This document shows positions 13,630-23,349 of a stretch of DNA of 25,932 nucleotides, one piece after another. A program made the translations under genes and the position numbers. Position 1 is the first letter of the stretch, and the number at the start of each line of letters is the position of its first letter. Where the stretch lies: contig CAYSZV010000024.1 of NCBI GenBank assembly GCA_964435595.1, positions 1 through 25,932 on the forward strand, written 5' to 3'. A model generated the notes under the pieces. The model did not search any database. It was not told the origin of the DNA and worked only from the letters and a program-made list of their open reading frames with translations. Origin of the DNA: Izemoplasma sp964435595 (GTDB lineage: Bacteria > Bacillota_I > Bacilli_A > Izemoplasmatales > Izemoplasmataceae).

Positions 13630-14397
13630 TTACAATATGTTTTCTTTCTGATCAATTATTTTTCCTAACCATCTAAATAACCCATAGAAAATAAAATAAA
13701 CAGGGAAGACAAGCATTTCACCAAATAGAATTACACCTGGCCAGTTGCCTAAAAATGGGATAGCATTATGAATCGGAATAAAGTGGAATAAATTTCGTTC
13801 GTTATCAGGATTCAAATACATATAATCATGATCAATGATTAGATTCATAGTAATTGCAATCGCTGCAAATACATGGGCTGCGATAAAGGCAATGATTAAC
13901 GTTCTTCTATTCGGTCTAAATCCTTCTACAATAAAATAGTAAATTGGCACCAAATATAAAATTGTGTGTGAAAGGAAGAATCTCCAATAATCATACTCAT
14001 ATGGAAATGAAGCCGTACTTGGAAAAACAAATGTAACAATAGCTCCGACTATCCCTTGGATAAACAGTATTTCCAATATAATTTGTTTTCTTGTTGTCAA
14101 GAAAATCATAATTAAAACAGCACTTGTTGCACAAAGATGTAATGGTAAATGTAGTAAGGTATCACATAATGGCACAAACGGTGCCTTAAAAATTGTAACA
14201 AATAAAGCAATTTCAAAAATTACCATAAGCGCTAAAAACACATAAGGTAATATAACTCTCGCTTTTGAATTGCGTATTCCTTTTCTAAAAATCCAAAAGA
14301 CCGCTGACATACCTAGAATAAAAGCAATTGGCCATAAGGTATCAATCAATCCAACAGTATATCCTAAAACCGCAGTTCCACTTTCTTGAGTACACAT
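13630..14397 (-). CDS. YwaF/TIGR02206 (TMEM164-like) membrane protein
   Basis: A 255-residue polytopic membrane protein with seven or so predicted helices. It fits the YwaF/TIGR02206 family by the HLPLHLC motif (His83, His87, Cys89), the YWRFFLSHTILYLVPIYYF stretch and the late Asp-His-x-Tyr-Met-Tyr-Leu segment followed by NWP. Human TMEM164, placed in the same Pfam family, has been reported as an acyltransferase making ether phospholipids with a key Cys; whether Cys89 here is its equivalent is inference. AGGAG lies 8 nt before the ATG. It is a single gene with its own promoter. Confidence 0.82.
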   Translation of the reverse strand: MCTQESGTAVLGYTVGLIDTLWPIAFILGMSAVFWIFRKGIRNSKARVILPYVFLALMVIFEIALFVTIFKAPFVPLCDTLLHLPLHLCATSAVLIMIFLTTRKQIILEILFIQGIVGAIVTFVFPSTASFPYEYDYWRFFLSHTILYLVPIYYFIVEGFRPNRRTLIIAFIAAHVFAAIAITMNLIIDHDYMYLNPDNERNLFHFIPIHNAIPFLGNWPGVILFGEMLVFPVYFIFYGLFRWLGKIIDQKENIL

Positions 14398-14430
14398 ATC
14401 ATAATCTCCTTTTTATTCTTTTCAACTATT

Positions 14431-14439
14431 ATTATATCA
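14431..14439 (-). promoter_or_regulatory. Extended -10 promoter of ywaF-like gene
   Basis: TGaTATAAT on the minus strand lies about 34 nt before the start codon. Confidence 0.6.
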
Positions 14440-14476
14440 CAAGGAGTTACAATACAAAAACATTCTTTTTGTATCT

Positions 14477-14502
14477 AAAAAGACGTTAAGCAACGTCTTT
14501 TT
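14477..14502 (-). terminator. Rho-independent terminator of Acr3-fold permease gene
   Basis: An 11-bp stem (aaaaagacgtt / aacgtcttttt) with a 4-nt loop overlaps the permease stop codon (14486-14488). Confidence 0.82.
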
Positions 14503-15460
14503 CTTTAAATATTTTATCAGTTAACTTAACATTCCATGCTGCGATTTGAACTTGTAATGTATATGCAATCGCAATCATCAATGCAGTTAATTTCGCATCC
14601 GGAAAAGCACTCAATGTAATTGCCAATGCCAAACTTAAACTTCTAATCAATGTTCCATTCACTAAGGCGATTCCATCATTTCTATCAAAGAAGAACCTTG
14701 CAGTTAGAACAGACACTGCAATAAATAATATATACATAATCACAAGCGGAACAAGCATTGTAATAAGAATTTCTGGGTTTTTAATAATAACTTGAGCCTT
14801 CAAAGAAATTGCTACAAATATAATGAGTACAACACCTAATGTTGAAAAAGGAGGGAATTTTTTCTTGATTGATGTTTGAAATACTTCATTTCCATATTTT
14901 TTAACCAAAACATATTGTGTTATTATAGCCAATCCAAGTGGAACAAAAACAACAATTAATATTTGCTTTATAATTTCGAGTACAGGTACATCTACCGCTG
15001 CTCCTAGTAAACCTGAGATATAAAACGGGGCAAGGATTGCTCCTAGCAATAATCCAATCACAACCATTCTAATCGCTGCGTTGATATTTCCTTTCGCCAT
15101 CACTGTCCAACTAATTGTCATACCACTTGTAGGTAGCAATGCAATCAATAATAATCCCAATCTTAAGAACGGTTCTTGTCCAAAGAAAACTAACCCAATA
15201 AGATATCCAATTAATGGAAAAATAATAAAGTTAATAACTTGTGTTGCACCTTGCAGTTTAAAGTTAATCTTCTGTGTCATTGATTTGAAATTAAGTGTTA
15301 CCATCATAGGATAAACAAGCATAAACGTCAATGGTATAATTGTAACTTTCAAGTTTGCTATTTGCTCTGGATATAACCCACCAAACAATACTCCGAAGCC
15401 AATCGAGAAAAATATAAAGATAATCAAATACTTTTTGATATAGTTCAATATTGTAAACAT
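14486..15460 (-). CDS. Acr3/bile-acid-symporter-fold permease
   Basis: A 324-residue membrane protein with about ten predicted TM helices, of the bile acid:Na+ symporter (BASS)/arsenical resistance-3 superfamily. The crossover-helix motif reads LLPTSGMTISW (108-118), followed by AKGN (122-125). Such proteins are often labelled arsenic resistance protein, but true Acr3 arsenite exporters have an essential Cys in this motif (APCTAMV-like). Here Ser/Gly replace it and the protein has no cysteine at all, so the substrate is left open. The ATG at 15460 has GAAGGAG upstream; the in-frame TTG at 15481 is not needed. Single gene; no arsR or arsenate reductase nearby. Confidence 0.82.
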   Translation of the reverse strand: MFTILNYIKKYLIIFIFFSIGFGVLFGGLYPEQIANLKVTIIPLTFMLVYPMMVTLNFKSMTQKINFKLQGATQVINFIIFPLIGYLIGLVFFGQEPFLRLGLLLIALLPTSGMTISWTVMAKGNINAAIRMVVIGLLLGAILAPFYISGLLGAAVDVPVLEIIKQILIVVFVPLGLAIITQYVLVKKYGNEVFQTSIKKKFPPFSTLGVVLIIFVAISLKAQVIIKNPEILITMLVPLVIMYILFIAVSVLTARFFFDRNDGIALVNGTLIRSLSLALAITLSAFPDAKLTALMIAIAYTLQVQIAAWNVKLTDKIFKEKDVA

Positions 15461-15491
15461 AACAGTCTCCTTCTTGTTCAAAATTCAATTT

Positions 15492-15520
15492 ATTATATCA
15501 AATAGTTTGTGTGCATACAA
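15492..15520 (-). promoter_or_regulatory. Promoter of Acr3-fold permease gene
   Basis: On the minus strand TTGTAT (15520-15515), a 17-nt spacer and TATAAT (15497-15492). Confidence 0.7.
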
Positions 15521-15533
15521 TATATATGCGTAT

Positions 15534-15557
15534 AAAAAAAGAGGTACTGTGTACCTC
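15534..15557 (-). terminator. Rho-independent terminator of Ca2+ ATPase gene
   Basis: A 7-bp GC-containing stem (gaggtac / gtacctc) with a 3-nt loop is followed by T7 on the minus strand. Confidence 0.85.
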
Positions 15558-15575
15558 TTCATTAAACTATGAAAA

Positions 15576-18315
15576 TCACTTGAATAATTTCGCTAGTTCT
15601 CCCCCAAATAATGGGATAGACCCCAATCCAAATGCAATCAGATAATGCCATCCACTCATGCTTACGTCACTTGTTCTAAACAACGTATTTACACCAGGAA
15701 TAAACAATACTGCAAGCAACAATCCGAAGCCAAATATCACTGAATAATTTACAAATTTATTGTCAAACAAACTCATTTTGAAAATCGTTTTTGTTTCGCT
15801 TCTTGCACTAAATGTACGTAATAACTCACCAACAATAATTGTGATAAAAGCAAACGTTGTTCCTGTATTGGTCACTTCACCTAATGACACACCAGCTACA
15901 ATATAGTTACCAATCGAGAAACTAATTAATACCGCTACTGCTAAGAACACACTTTGGAATCCAATTGCAATTCCCATATGTCTATCCACGATACTTGCTT
16001 CTGGATCGATTGGATTCTTATCCATAACATCGTCTTCTTTTTTCTCAAGGCCCAAAGCAAATGCAGGGAAACTATCAGTAACAAGATTAATCCACAAGAT
16101 TTGAATTGGAATCAATGGACTCCCCATTCCAAGCAACATTGCTGTAAAGATCAATAATACTTCTCCAACATTACAACTTACTAAATATCCAACAAACTTA
16201 CGGATATTCGCAAAGATGACTCTTCCTTCTTCAACAGCTTCGACAATTGTTGTAAAGTTATCATCCATCAATACCATATTAGCAGCTTCTTTTGATACAT
16301 CTGTACCTGTAATACCCATAGCAACACCAATATTTGCTTGTTTTAAGGCAGGTGCATCATTTACACCATCACCTGTCATACTTGATATTTCACCCGTTTC
16401 TTGTAATGCCTTTACAATTTGCACTTTATGATTTGGTGATACGCGAGCAAAGACATTGGTAATTTTTACCAAGTCTAGAAATTCAGCATAACTTAATTTA
16501 TCAATTTCTTCACCACTCAACGCATGAGAAGCATCTTTTAAGATACCCAACTCTTTCCCAATTGCTGTTGCTGTAATTTTATGATCTCCCGTAATCATGA
16601 CAACACGAATTCCGGCTTTGTGACACACTTTGATAGCAGCTTTCACTTCTTCACGAGGTGGATCAATGATCCCTACTAATCCAGTAAAAATAAGATATAC
16701 GTGTATCTCGAGTATTCCGTGTAGGATTGGTTCTATACTTAGTAGTACACNNNNNNNNNNTAAGATTATTCTCCTCTTCACTAAGTTTCTTATATTCACC
16801 TAATTCTTTATAAGCAAACCCAAGCACACGTAATGCTTTACGTGCCATTCCTTGGTTTGCCAATTCAATTGTATCCACCATTTTCTTCGATAATTCTTTG
16901 ACTTCCCCATCAATTAAATAATGTGTACATTGTTTTAACAATTGATCTGGTGCACCTTTTGTATACAGTTGTTTTACTCCATCAACATTATGTACCGTAC
17001 TCATTAATTTACGATCACTATCAAATGGAAATTCATCGATACGTGGAAACTCTTTTTTTAGTTCCGGTTGGGTTTTCTTGTTTTTTGCAGACAACGTTAC
17101 CAAGGCTAATTCAGTTGGATCTCCAATTAAAGAATCACCACTAATACTTGAATCATTACATAAAGCACCAATTGTAACCAGTTTAGAAACGTTACTATTC
17201 CCACCTTTTATTTCACCATTAAAGTCATATCCACTACCTGATACCTCAACGAACTTATCGTTATCAAACAGCATAGTAACAACCATTTTATTTTGTGTCA
17301 ATGTTCCTGTTTTATCACTTGCAATTACAGTTGTACTCCCAAGTGTTTCTACAGCACTTAATTCTTTTACAATTGCATTTTTGGTTGCCATTTTTCTCAT
17401 TCCAAGAGCCAGTACCACAGTAATTACAGTCGGAAGCCCTTCTGGAATTGCAGCTACTGCTAAAGAAACAGATACTAAGAATAATTCAAGGATTTCATCT
17501 GTTTTGGAAAAATCAAATCCCAAACGAATCATTCCGATTAAGAAAATCAAAGCAACGACAACAATAGAAATCATTCCCAATAATTTTCCAAGACGATCAA
17601 TTTTCTTTTGCAACGGAGTCAAATCATCTTCTACTTCATTTAATAAGGAAGCAATATTTCCAATTTCTGTGCTCATTCCCGTTTCAGTAATGACACCCAA
17701 TCCTCGACCATAAGTAACAATAGTAGACATGTATCCCATATTGATACGATCTCCAATTGGTGTTTGTTCTTCTAAAATTACATCACAGTCTTTCTCTACA
17801 GGCACACTCTCACCTGTCAATGCTGATTCATCTACTTTCAAGTTCACTGATTCCAATAATCGAATATCAGCAGGAATATAATCTCCCGCTTCAATCATAA
17901 CAATATCTCCAGGAACCAATTCTTTTGAATCTATATCTTCCAGCACACCATTACGTATAACTTTCGCATGTGGAGCGCTAATTGATTTTAGTGCAGCAAC
18001 AGCATTTGTTGCTTTTCTTTCTTGCACAACACTTAAAGTAATATTTAAAATAACAATTGCTATAATAAAAATCCCATCAGTAAAGTGTCCACTTGCCACA
18101 ATACTAATAATCGCAGCCACAATTAAAAGTAAATTTAAGAACTGAAGAAGTTCACCTAAAATCATATGGAATAATGATTCTCCACTTTTTTCAAGCAACT
18201 TATTTTCTCCATATTTTTCTCTTGACTGCAATACACCCTCACTAGTCAATCCTTTTTCCTTATCAACTTGTAGTATCTCTACTACTTCTTTTATTTCTTT
18301 TGCATATCCATTCAT
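15576..18315 (-). CDS. Ca2+-transporting P-type ATPase (SERCA/PacL type), broken by assembly gap
   Basis: This pump hydrolyses ATP to export Ca2+. The gene is split by a 10-N gap and a frame change at 16691-16760. Removing exactly those 70 bp joins the halves in frame (NNL to IFTGLVG) and yields about 889 residues, normal for the family. N-terminal part: TGES 167-170, PEGLP 291-295 with the Ca-binding Glu292, DKTGTLT with phosphorylated Asp334, KGAPDQLL. C-terminal part: MTGDGVNDAP, CNVGEV in TM5, NLVTDSFPA in TM6, and a TM8 Glu (VGELL) that lines up with SERCA Glu908, so both Ca sites may be present. The ATG at 18315 has GGTGAT upstream; the GTG at 18324 is in that site. Single-gene unit. 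Confidence 0.9.
16691..16760. other. Scaffold gap (10 N) plus 54 nt of foreign-looking sequence
   Basis: Positions 16751-16760 are N. The adjoining 16697-16750 do not encode any P-type ATPase residues and carry stops in the gene's upstream frame. TAAGAT occurs at 16691-16696 and again at 16761-16766, so the unit looks inserted between two copies of a 6-nt repeat. Deleting 70 bp restores the gene exactly. Confidence 0.9.
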
Positions 18316-18332
18316 TATTATCACCTTTACCT

Positions 18333-18341
18333 ATTATATCA
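18333..18341 (-). promoter_or_regulatory. Extended -10 promoter of Ca2+ ATPase gene
   Basis: TGaTATAAT on the minus strand lies 17 nt before the start codon, just after the terminator of the RDD gene. Confidence 0.65.
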
Positions 18342-18352
18342 CATCTAGCTTT

Positions 18353-18379
18353 AAAAAAAGCCTAATAAAATTAGGCTTT
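18353..18379 (-). terminator. Rho-independent terminator of ABC-RDD operon
   Basis: A 10-bp stem (aaagcctaat / attaggcttt) with an AAA loop, followed by a T7 run on the minus strand. Confidence 0.87.
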
Positions 18380-18393
18380 CTTAGTAAACGTTT

Positions 18394-19074
18394 TTAAAAC
18401 TCCCAATCGTCGTCTTCTTTCTCTTTTGGTGCTTTATCCCAATCATCGTCGCGATCTTCAACTTCAACCCAGTCGCCCATTTGTGCTGTTGTTTCAGCAA
18501 ATTGTCGATCTAAATTTTCGTCTGCTTTGATCACCCAAGTTCCTGCCATCATATCGTGAAGACCACGTCCATCTTCTCTTGCTAGCATCATAATAAATGA
18601 TACAAGGAATACTGCTGAGATGAGAAATGTAACGATACTTAATACAGAGAATAACAAATAATTAATCAGAATTACCCATCCAACTAAGGCAGTATAATAC
18701 GTAGTCCAACCTTGAATAGATCGTACAAAGTGTGCCCAAAGACCTGGATTTTCACCATATTCATTAATTGCTCTTAACTTCATCAATTTTTTTCCAAGTG
18801 TTTGCCCATTCCATTTCCACGGAACAACCACAAAGTAAATTAAATATACAACCAATCCTGCATATACAGTGATCATCGTATACATAATGAATTCTGGGGA
18901 CATCGTATCACCGGTTCCAGTAATTGCAGCTCCAAAGATTGAATCAATGAAATCTTCAAATCCAATAAAGAATAACGGAACAATTGAGATAATTAGTCCT
19001 ACAACATACATTGCTATATAATCAACTAAAGCAGCAACAACTCTTTCTCCACTTACTTTCTTAAATCTTTGCAT
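18394..19074 (-). CDS. RDD-family membrane protein
   Basis: A 226-residue membrane protein with an RDD domain: Arg/Asp in the first helix (ERVVAALVDYIAM, about 10-22), PWKWNGQTLGKKLMKLR (about 85-101) and the closing GRGLHDMMAGTWVI. Four hydrophobic segments are predicted. The last ~30 residues form an acidic, Trp-containing cytoplasmic tail (DRDDDWDKAP and EDDDWEF). RDD proteins are of mixed or unknown function; some have been linked to ion transport. AGGAGG precedes the ATG, 12 nt after the second ABC fusion gene, so it is the third gene of that operon and may serve the exporter (inference). Confidence 0.85.
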   Translation of the reverse strand: MQRFKKVSGERVVAALVDYIAMYVVGLIISIVPLFFIGFEDFIDSIFGAAITGTGDTMSPEFIMYTMITVYAGLVVYLIYFVVVPWKWNGQTLGKKLMKLRAINEYGENPGLWAHFVRSIQGWTTYYTALVGWVILINYLLFSVLSIVTFLISAVFLVSFIMMLAREDGRGLHDMMAGTWVIKADENLDRQFAETTAQMGDWVEVEDRDDDWDKAPKEKEDDDWEF

Positions 19075-19086
19075 ATAAATTTCCTC

Positions 19087-21342
19087 CTAATCATTTCTTA
19101 ATGCTTCAATTGGCTTTTTCTTACTTGCGATGTGAGCTGGAATAAGACCACTAACTAATGCAATCACTATACTACCTAGAATCGCAAGTGCCATTTTACC
19201 AAAATTAATTACTAATATTCTTGATGGATCCATAAATGGTAAATATCGTAGAATCAAGTCCAATTGGTATCTTTCTAAATACCAATTCAATATTAGCACA
19301 ATAACTATAGATAGTATAACACTCATTATTCCTGCTATCAATCCTATAATTGTTGTTTCTCCAGAATAGATAACACGAACATCTTTTCTCGTTCCACCCA
19401 GTGCTCTAATGATACCAATTTCACGTTTTCTTTCTAAAACACTTATATATAAAATCAACAATAACATCAATGCACCAGTAATAATTGCGATCCAAATAAT
19501 ACTACTAAATATAAACTGTAATACATATAAGAAGAAATTTACTACTCCTTCAAATAAGTTGAATCCGTTTCCAAAGTTCTCATATACCCAGAAATCATTC
19601 ATTTCTAAGGTCTTAACAATATCAACTTTATCATCGATATGATCACTATCGATGAATACTCTAAATCGATATGAGATATGATCATTATCATCACTAAATA
19701 TGTATGGTGTTTGTGGTTCAATTAAGTTGATTGTATTTTCGGTTACTACAATTTCATTAAACAATGAATTATCATAAATACCGACAAGAGTTAATGTTAT
19801 TCCTTCATCAGAAGGACTAGATGGATCTAATTTCCATTCTAATTCATCATAATCGACACAATATATTTCGTTGCGGTCTCCTACTGTTATGAAGTCTTGT
19901 GTGTATTCTCTTAATGCTAAAACATTTACATTGTAATCACCTAGAAGTAGTTCATCATAATCATCCGGAGCAATTAGCACTCCTTCATTTTCATCATGAA
20001 GTCCAGTTACAACACAACTACCACTCAAATATGCTTGTGATAATGTTTCTTCAAATGGAACATAGTTAAATGAAGTATAAATCAAATATTCATTGTTTTT
20101 CACTTCATCCCATAATTCATCCATTGTTAAATAAGAATTTTCAGATATCAAACGCTGTGCCTGTGATTCACTTAAAGCAAACTCATTATCAGCAGATGGT
20201 AATCTACCATCTCCAACAAAAGTATTAAATGAATTTAAAATATCTTGGTTTTCAGGCAATGCAATCATTTCTCCATAAATCGGATTATATAAATCCGCTT
20301 CAGCTGTTACATTTCTAACAATTGGAAATGTTACTTCAGGAGAATAGAGAACATCTTTGAAATATCCATAGCCATTCAATTGGTTTTCTGCATTCGCTCT
20401 TGATTCCTGATAATATGGTGATGTTTCAACATATAAATCCGGATTGTCTTTTATCACTACTTCTTGTTGAGATAGCCCAATACGAATACTACTAAAGAAT
20501 GCATCGATTAAAATCAGACCAACAATCCCAACACTCAATCCAAATGAAATCAATAATGTTCTCCATTTCTTACCAATTAAATTGTAATATGCTAAACGTA
20601 TTGCTTCTTTGAACTTCAGTTTCCCTTTTGCGCGTTCTTTTTGATTTACAATTTTGACTTTTTTATCTTTTTGCGCCGTGTCTGATATCACACGACCATC
20701 TTTTAATTCAATCATTCTTGTTGAATATTCAGTTGCAATTTTTTTATTATGCGTTACCATAATGACTAATTTATCTTTGGAAATATCACGAATCAAACTC
20801 ATAATTTCGTGTCCAGTTTTCATATCCAATGCACCAGTCGGTTCATCAGCTAATATAATATCAGGATCATTAATCAAGGCTCTTGCAATTGCAACACGTT
20901 GACGTTCTCCACCAGATAACTGCCCTGGCAACTTTTCTAAATGTTTTTCTAGACCAACTTTTGTCAATAATTCAATTGCTTTTTCTTTTGCTATTTTTGG
21001 CTTTTCACCACTTAATTTTATAGAAATAGCAACGTTTTCTACAATTGGCAAATGCTCAATCAAGTTATATGATTGGAAGACAAATCCAATACGATGATTT
21101 CTAAAGTGATCCCATTCTTTTTCAGTAAATTGTGTTGTCAAACGATCCCCAATTACCATATGTCCACTTGTTGGATTATCCAATCCACCAATAATATTTA
21201 GTAATGTTGTTTTTCCACATCCAGAAGGGCCATATACAGCTACTATTTCACCCTTTTCAAAATATAATGTTGCATCTTTCAAGGCATGGTATCCTTTTTT
21301 CCCTTGAAGATAGACTTTATGTATCTCTTGTAATTTAATCAT
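19087..21342 (-). CDS. ABC transporter, ATPase fused to FtsX/MacB-type permease (second copy)
   Basis: A 751-residue fusion. ATPase domain about 1-225: Walker A GPSGCGKT (38-45), Q-loop Gln90, signature LSGGE (142-146), Walker B ILADE (163-167), H-loop His198. A basic linker leads to TM1 (about 257-278), a large extracytoplasmic domain of about 320 residues (to about 615), then three TM helices of the FtsX type with the ERKREIGIIRALG motif. This is the MacB/FtsX topology, of proteins that work on peptides, lipoproteins or the envelope by mechanotransmission rather than by a classical channel. AAGGAG precedes the ATG, 3 nt after the upstream ABC gene; the two products probably form a heterodimer. 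Confidence 0.9.
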   Translation of the reverse strand: MIKLQEIHKVYLQGKKGYHALKDATLYFEKGEIVAVYGPSGCGKTTLLNIIGGLDNPTSGHMVIGDRLTTQFTEKEWDHFRNHRIGFVFQSYNLIEHLPIVENVAISIKLSGEKPKIAKEKAIELLTKVGLEKHLEKLPGQLSGGERQRVAIARALINDPDIILADEPTGALDMKTGHEIMSLIRDISKDKLVIMVTHNKKIATEYSTRMIELKDGRVISDTAQKDKKVKIVNQKERAKGKLKFKEAIRLAYYNLIGKKWRTLLISFGLSVGIVGLILIDAFFSSIRIGLSQQEVVIKDNPDLYVETSPYYQESRANAENQLNGYGYFKDVLYSPEVTFPIVRNVTAEADLYNPIYGEMIALPENQDILNSFNTFVGDGRLPSADNEFALSESQAQRLISENSYLTMDELWDEVKNNEYLIYTSFNYVPFEETLSQAYLSGSCVVTGLHDENEGVLIAPDDYDELLLGDYNVNVLALREYTQDFITVGDRNEIYCVDYDELEWKLDPSSPSDEGITLTLVGIYDNSLFNEIVVTENTINLIEPQTPYIFSDDNDHISYRFRVFIDSDHIDDKVDIVKTLEMNDFWVYENFGNGFNLFEGVVNFFLYVLQFIFSSIIWIAIITGALMLLLILYISVLERKREIGIIRALGGTRKDVRVIYSGETTIIGLIAGIMSVILSIVIVLILNWYLERYQLDLILRYLPFMDPSRILVINFGKMALAILGSIVIALVSGLIPAHIASKKKPIEALRND

Positions 21343-21345
21343 AGT

Positions 21346-23322
21346 CTACTCCTTTCTCAACGCTTTGACAGCGTTAAGTCTTGCTGCTCTTAAGGAAGGA
21401 ACAAGTCCAGCTACCATAGAGTAAACAACACTAAATAATAATACAATACCAATTACCCATACACTTGGAGCAAATAATTGAATACCCAAATCTCCTTGTG
21501 TCAGCAATTCTAATGGTTGTGCTATAAATCCATCAAACATACGGTTTAATGTAATTGAAATCAACAATGCCAATAAGGTTGCAATACCACTTGAGAGCAA
21601 TCCAATGATTGCACTTTCTGCAATAAATATTCCAACAATATTGTTCGCTCTGGCACCAATCGCTGTCAATATACCTATTTCCTTGATACGTTCAACAATT
21701 GAAGTATATACTACCAATCCAATCAAAATACCTGAAACAATTAATGTAATACTTGCAACCGCAATCAATACTTTTAACGCATTGTACATAAAATCTTCTA
21801 CTGTTCCAGTTATAGATTCAAAATAGTTTTCAACAACAAGATCATATTGATCTCTTAATAATTGCTTAAACTCATCAATGTCATCTTCATTGGTTGTACC
21901 TAAATAGGCAATTGCCAATCCTTTATAAGATTGATCAGGATTTACAGTTTCAAATCCTCGAATTGATTCCTCATATGTTACATATCCAATTGAACTCATC
22001 GGATCAATTACCATACCGACAATTGTGAAGGAATTATAGTCAATTTCGTCAAAAGAATCAATACTATCATAATCGTAATATTGTAAATCGAGCACTTCTC
22101 CTTCAATCAATGAAAATATATATTCATAAGAATCTTCATCAATTGTATTTTCTCCACGCATCTGTGCTGCTGTATACGAAGTAACCACAATCTCAGAATC
22201 ATTTTCTGGTAATCTACCATAGATTTGACCTGATTGCGTTAACAATGCTGTGTCATAAGGTACCCCTGTATTTACCAAATAGATTTCTTCATTACGATAA
22301 GTAAAGAACGTTTGGTATGCAACACTGTATCTCGCTTCATCTACAATATTCATATCATTGATATCATCTAATACATTCTGTTCAATATCAATGTTTTCGA
22401 TTGGGAAAATCTGATATTGATCTTCAGGTATCAAACTACCAACAGCTTCACTAATACTTGAATTAATTCCCATAATCAAGAACGTTAATAAGAAAATACT
22501 GACATATCCAATTGAAACAATTGTTGAGGTTAATAAGCTCCTCATCATTCTAGAGGTTACGTTGTTCATTGCAAACTTAAAAATCATTCTCAGACCCATT
22601 TTAGGTCGTTTAAAATCAAGTGGCTTTGTCGCTACTTGTTGTATTTCATGAGATTCAGTATCATCAATTACTTTTCCATCTTCTAAACGAATAATTCTTG
22701 TAGCAAACAGTTCTGCTAAATCTTCATCATGGGTTACAACGACTACTACCTTGTCACTTGCAACTTTTTTGATATACTCAACTACTTTATTTCCAAGTTC
22801 TGTATCCAATGCTCCCGTAGGTTCATCCGCCATGATAACTTTAGGATTTGTAACCAAAGCTCTAGCAATTGCTACACGTTGATTTTGCCCACCAGACATT
22901 TGTCTTGGGTACTTTGTTGCAAACTTACTTAATCCAACTTTCTCAAGTTGCTCCATTGCTCTGCTTTTTGCATCGCTCTTTGAAACTCCTTGGAACATCA
23001 ATGGTAATGCTACATTTTCCCAAATTTTCAAGTGTTCAATTAAATTATATTCTTGAAAAATAAATCCAACATAATAATTTCGATATACTGCCCAATCCTT
23101 TTTTGAAAATTGAGAGGTATCAACACCGTCAACAATTACGCTACCTTCAATATCAGTATCTAAGCCACAAAGAACATTTAAAAGTGTACTCTTTCCACTT
23201 CCACTTGCTCCAAGCACAAAGACCATTTCACCATCTCTAAAATCTCTCGTGATATTATCAACAGCTTTAATATAAGAATCCCCATTCTTATACTTTCTTG
23301 TTAAATTTTTTACACTCAGCAT
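21346..23322 (-). CDS. ABC transporter, ATPase fused to FtsX/MacB-type permease (first copy)
   Basis: A 658-residue fusion with the same layout as its downstream neighbour. ATPase domain about 1-225: Walker A GASGSGKS (38-45), Q-loop Gln90, signature MSGGQ (142-146), Walker B IMADE (163-167). Then TM1 (about 272-297), an extracytoplasmic domain of about 220 residues, and a C-terminal FtsX unit with three TM helices and the ERIKEIGILTAIG motif. Its outside domain is about 100 residues shorter than that of the second copy, so the pair is an asymmetric duplication. AAGGAGG lies before the ATG at 23322; the in-frame ATG at 23361 lies upstream of the predicted transcription start. First gene of the operon. 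Confidence 0.9.
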   Translation of the reverse strand: MLSVKNLTRKYKNGDSYIKAVDNITRDFRDGEMVFVLGASGSGKSTLLNVLCGLDTDIEGSVIVDGVDTSQFSKKDWAVYRNYYVGFIFQEYNLIEHLKIWENVALPLMFQGVSKSDAKSRAMEQLEKVGLSKFATKYPRQMSGGQNQRVAIARALVTNPKVIMADEPTGALDTELGNKVVEYIKKVASDKVVVVVTHDEDLAELFATRIIRLEDGKVIDDTESHEIQQVATKPLDFKRPKMGLRMIFKFAMNNVTSRMMRSLLTSTIVSIGYVSIFLLTFLIMGINSSISEAVGSLIPEDQYQIFPIENIDIEQNVLDDINDMNIVDEARYSVAYQTFFTYRNEEIYLVNTGVPYDTALLTQSGQIYGRLPENDSEIVVTSYTAAQMRGENTIDEDSYEYIFSLIEGEVLDLQYYDYDSIDSFDEIDYNSFTIVGMVIDPMSSIGYVTYEESIRGFETVNPDQSYKGLAIAYLGTTNEDDIDEFKQLLRDQYDLVVENYFESITGTVEDFMYNALKVLIAVASITLIVSGILIGLVVYTSIVERIKEIGILTAIGARANNIVGIFIAESAIIGLLSSGIATLLALLISITLNRMFDGFIAQPLELLTQGDLGIQLFAPSVWVIGIVLLFSVVYSMVAGLVPSLRAARLNAVKALRKE

Positions 23323-23349
23323 AATAATTCCTCCTTGTACGTATAATCC

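Noticed and set aside
14486..15460. arsB/acr3 arsenite exporter name
   Set aside because: The essential Cys is absent and no ars genes are nearby.
16697..16750. Sequencing adapter or primer
   Set aside because: It resembles no common Illumina adapter that I can recall closely enough to name, so I call it only foreign-looking.
16691..16766. Insertion sequence with TAAGAT target duplication
   Set aside because: No terminal inverted repeats or transposase; the length is only 54 nt plus the gap.
16663..16799. Two separate ATPase pseudogenes
   Set aside because: The break coincides with N bases and is cured by removing exactly 70 bp, so a natural frameshift is unlikely.
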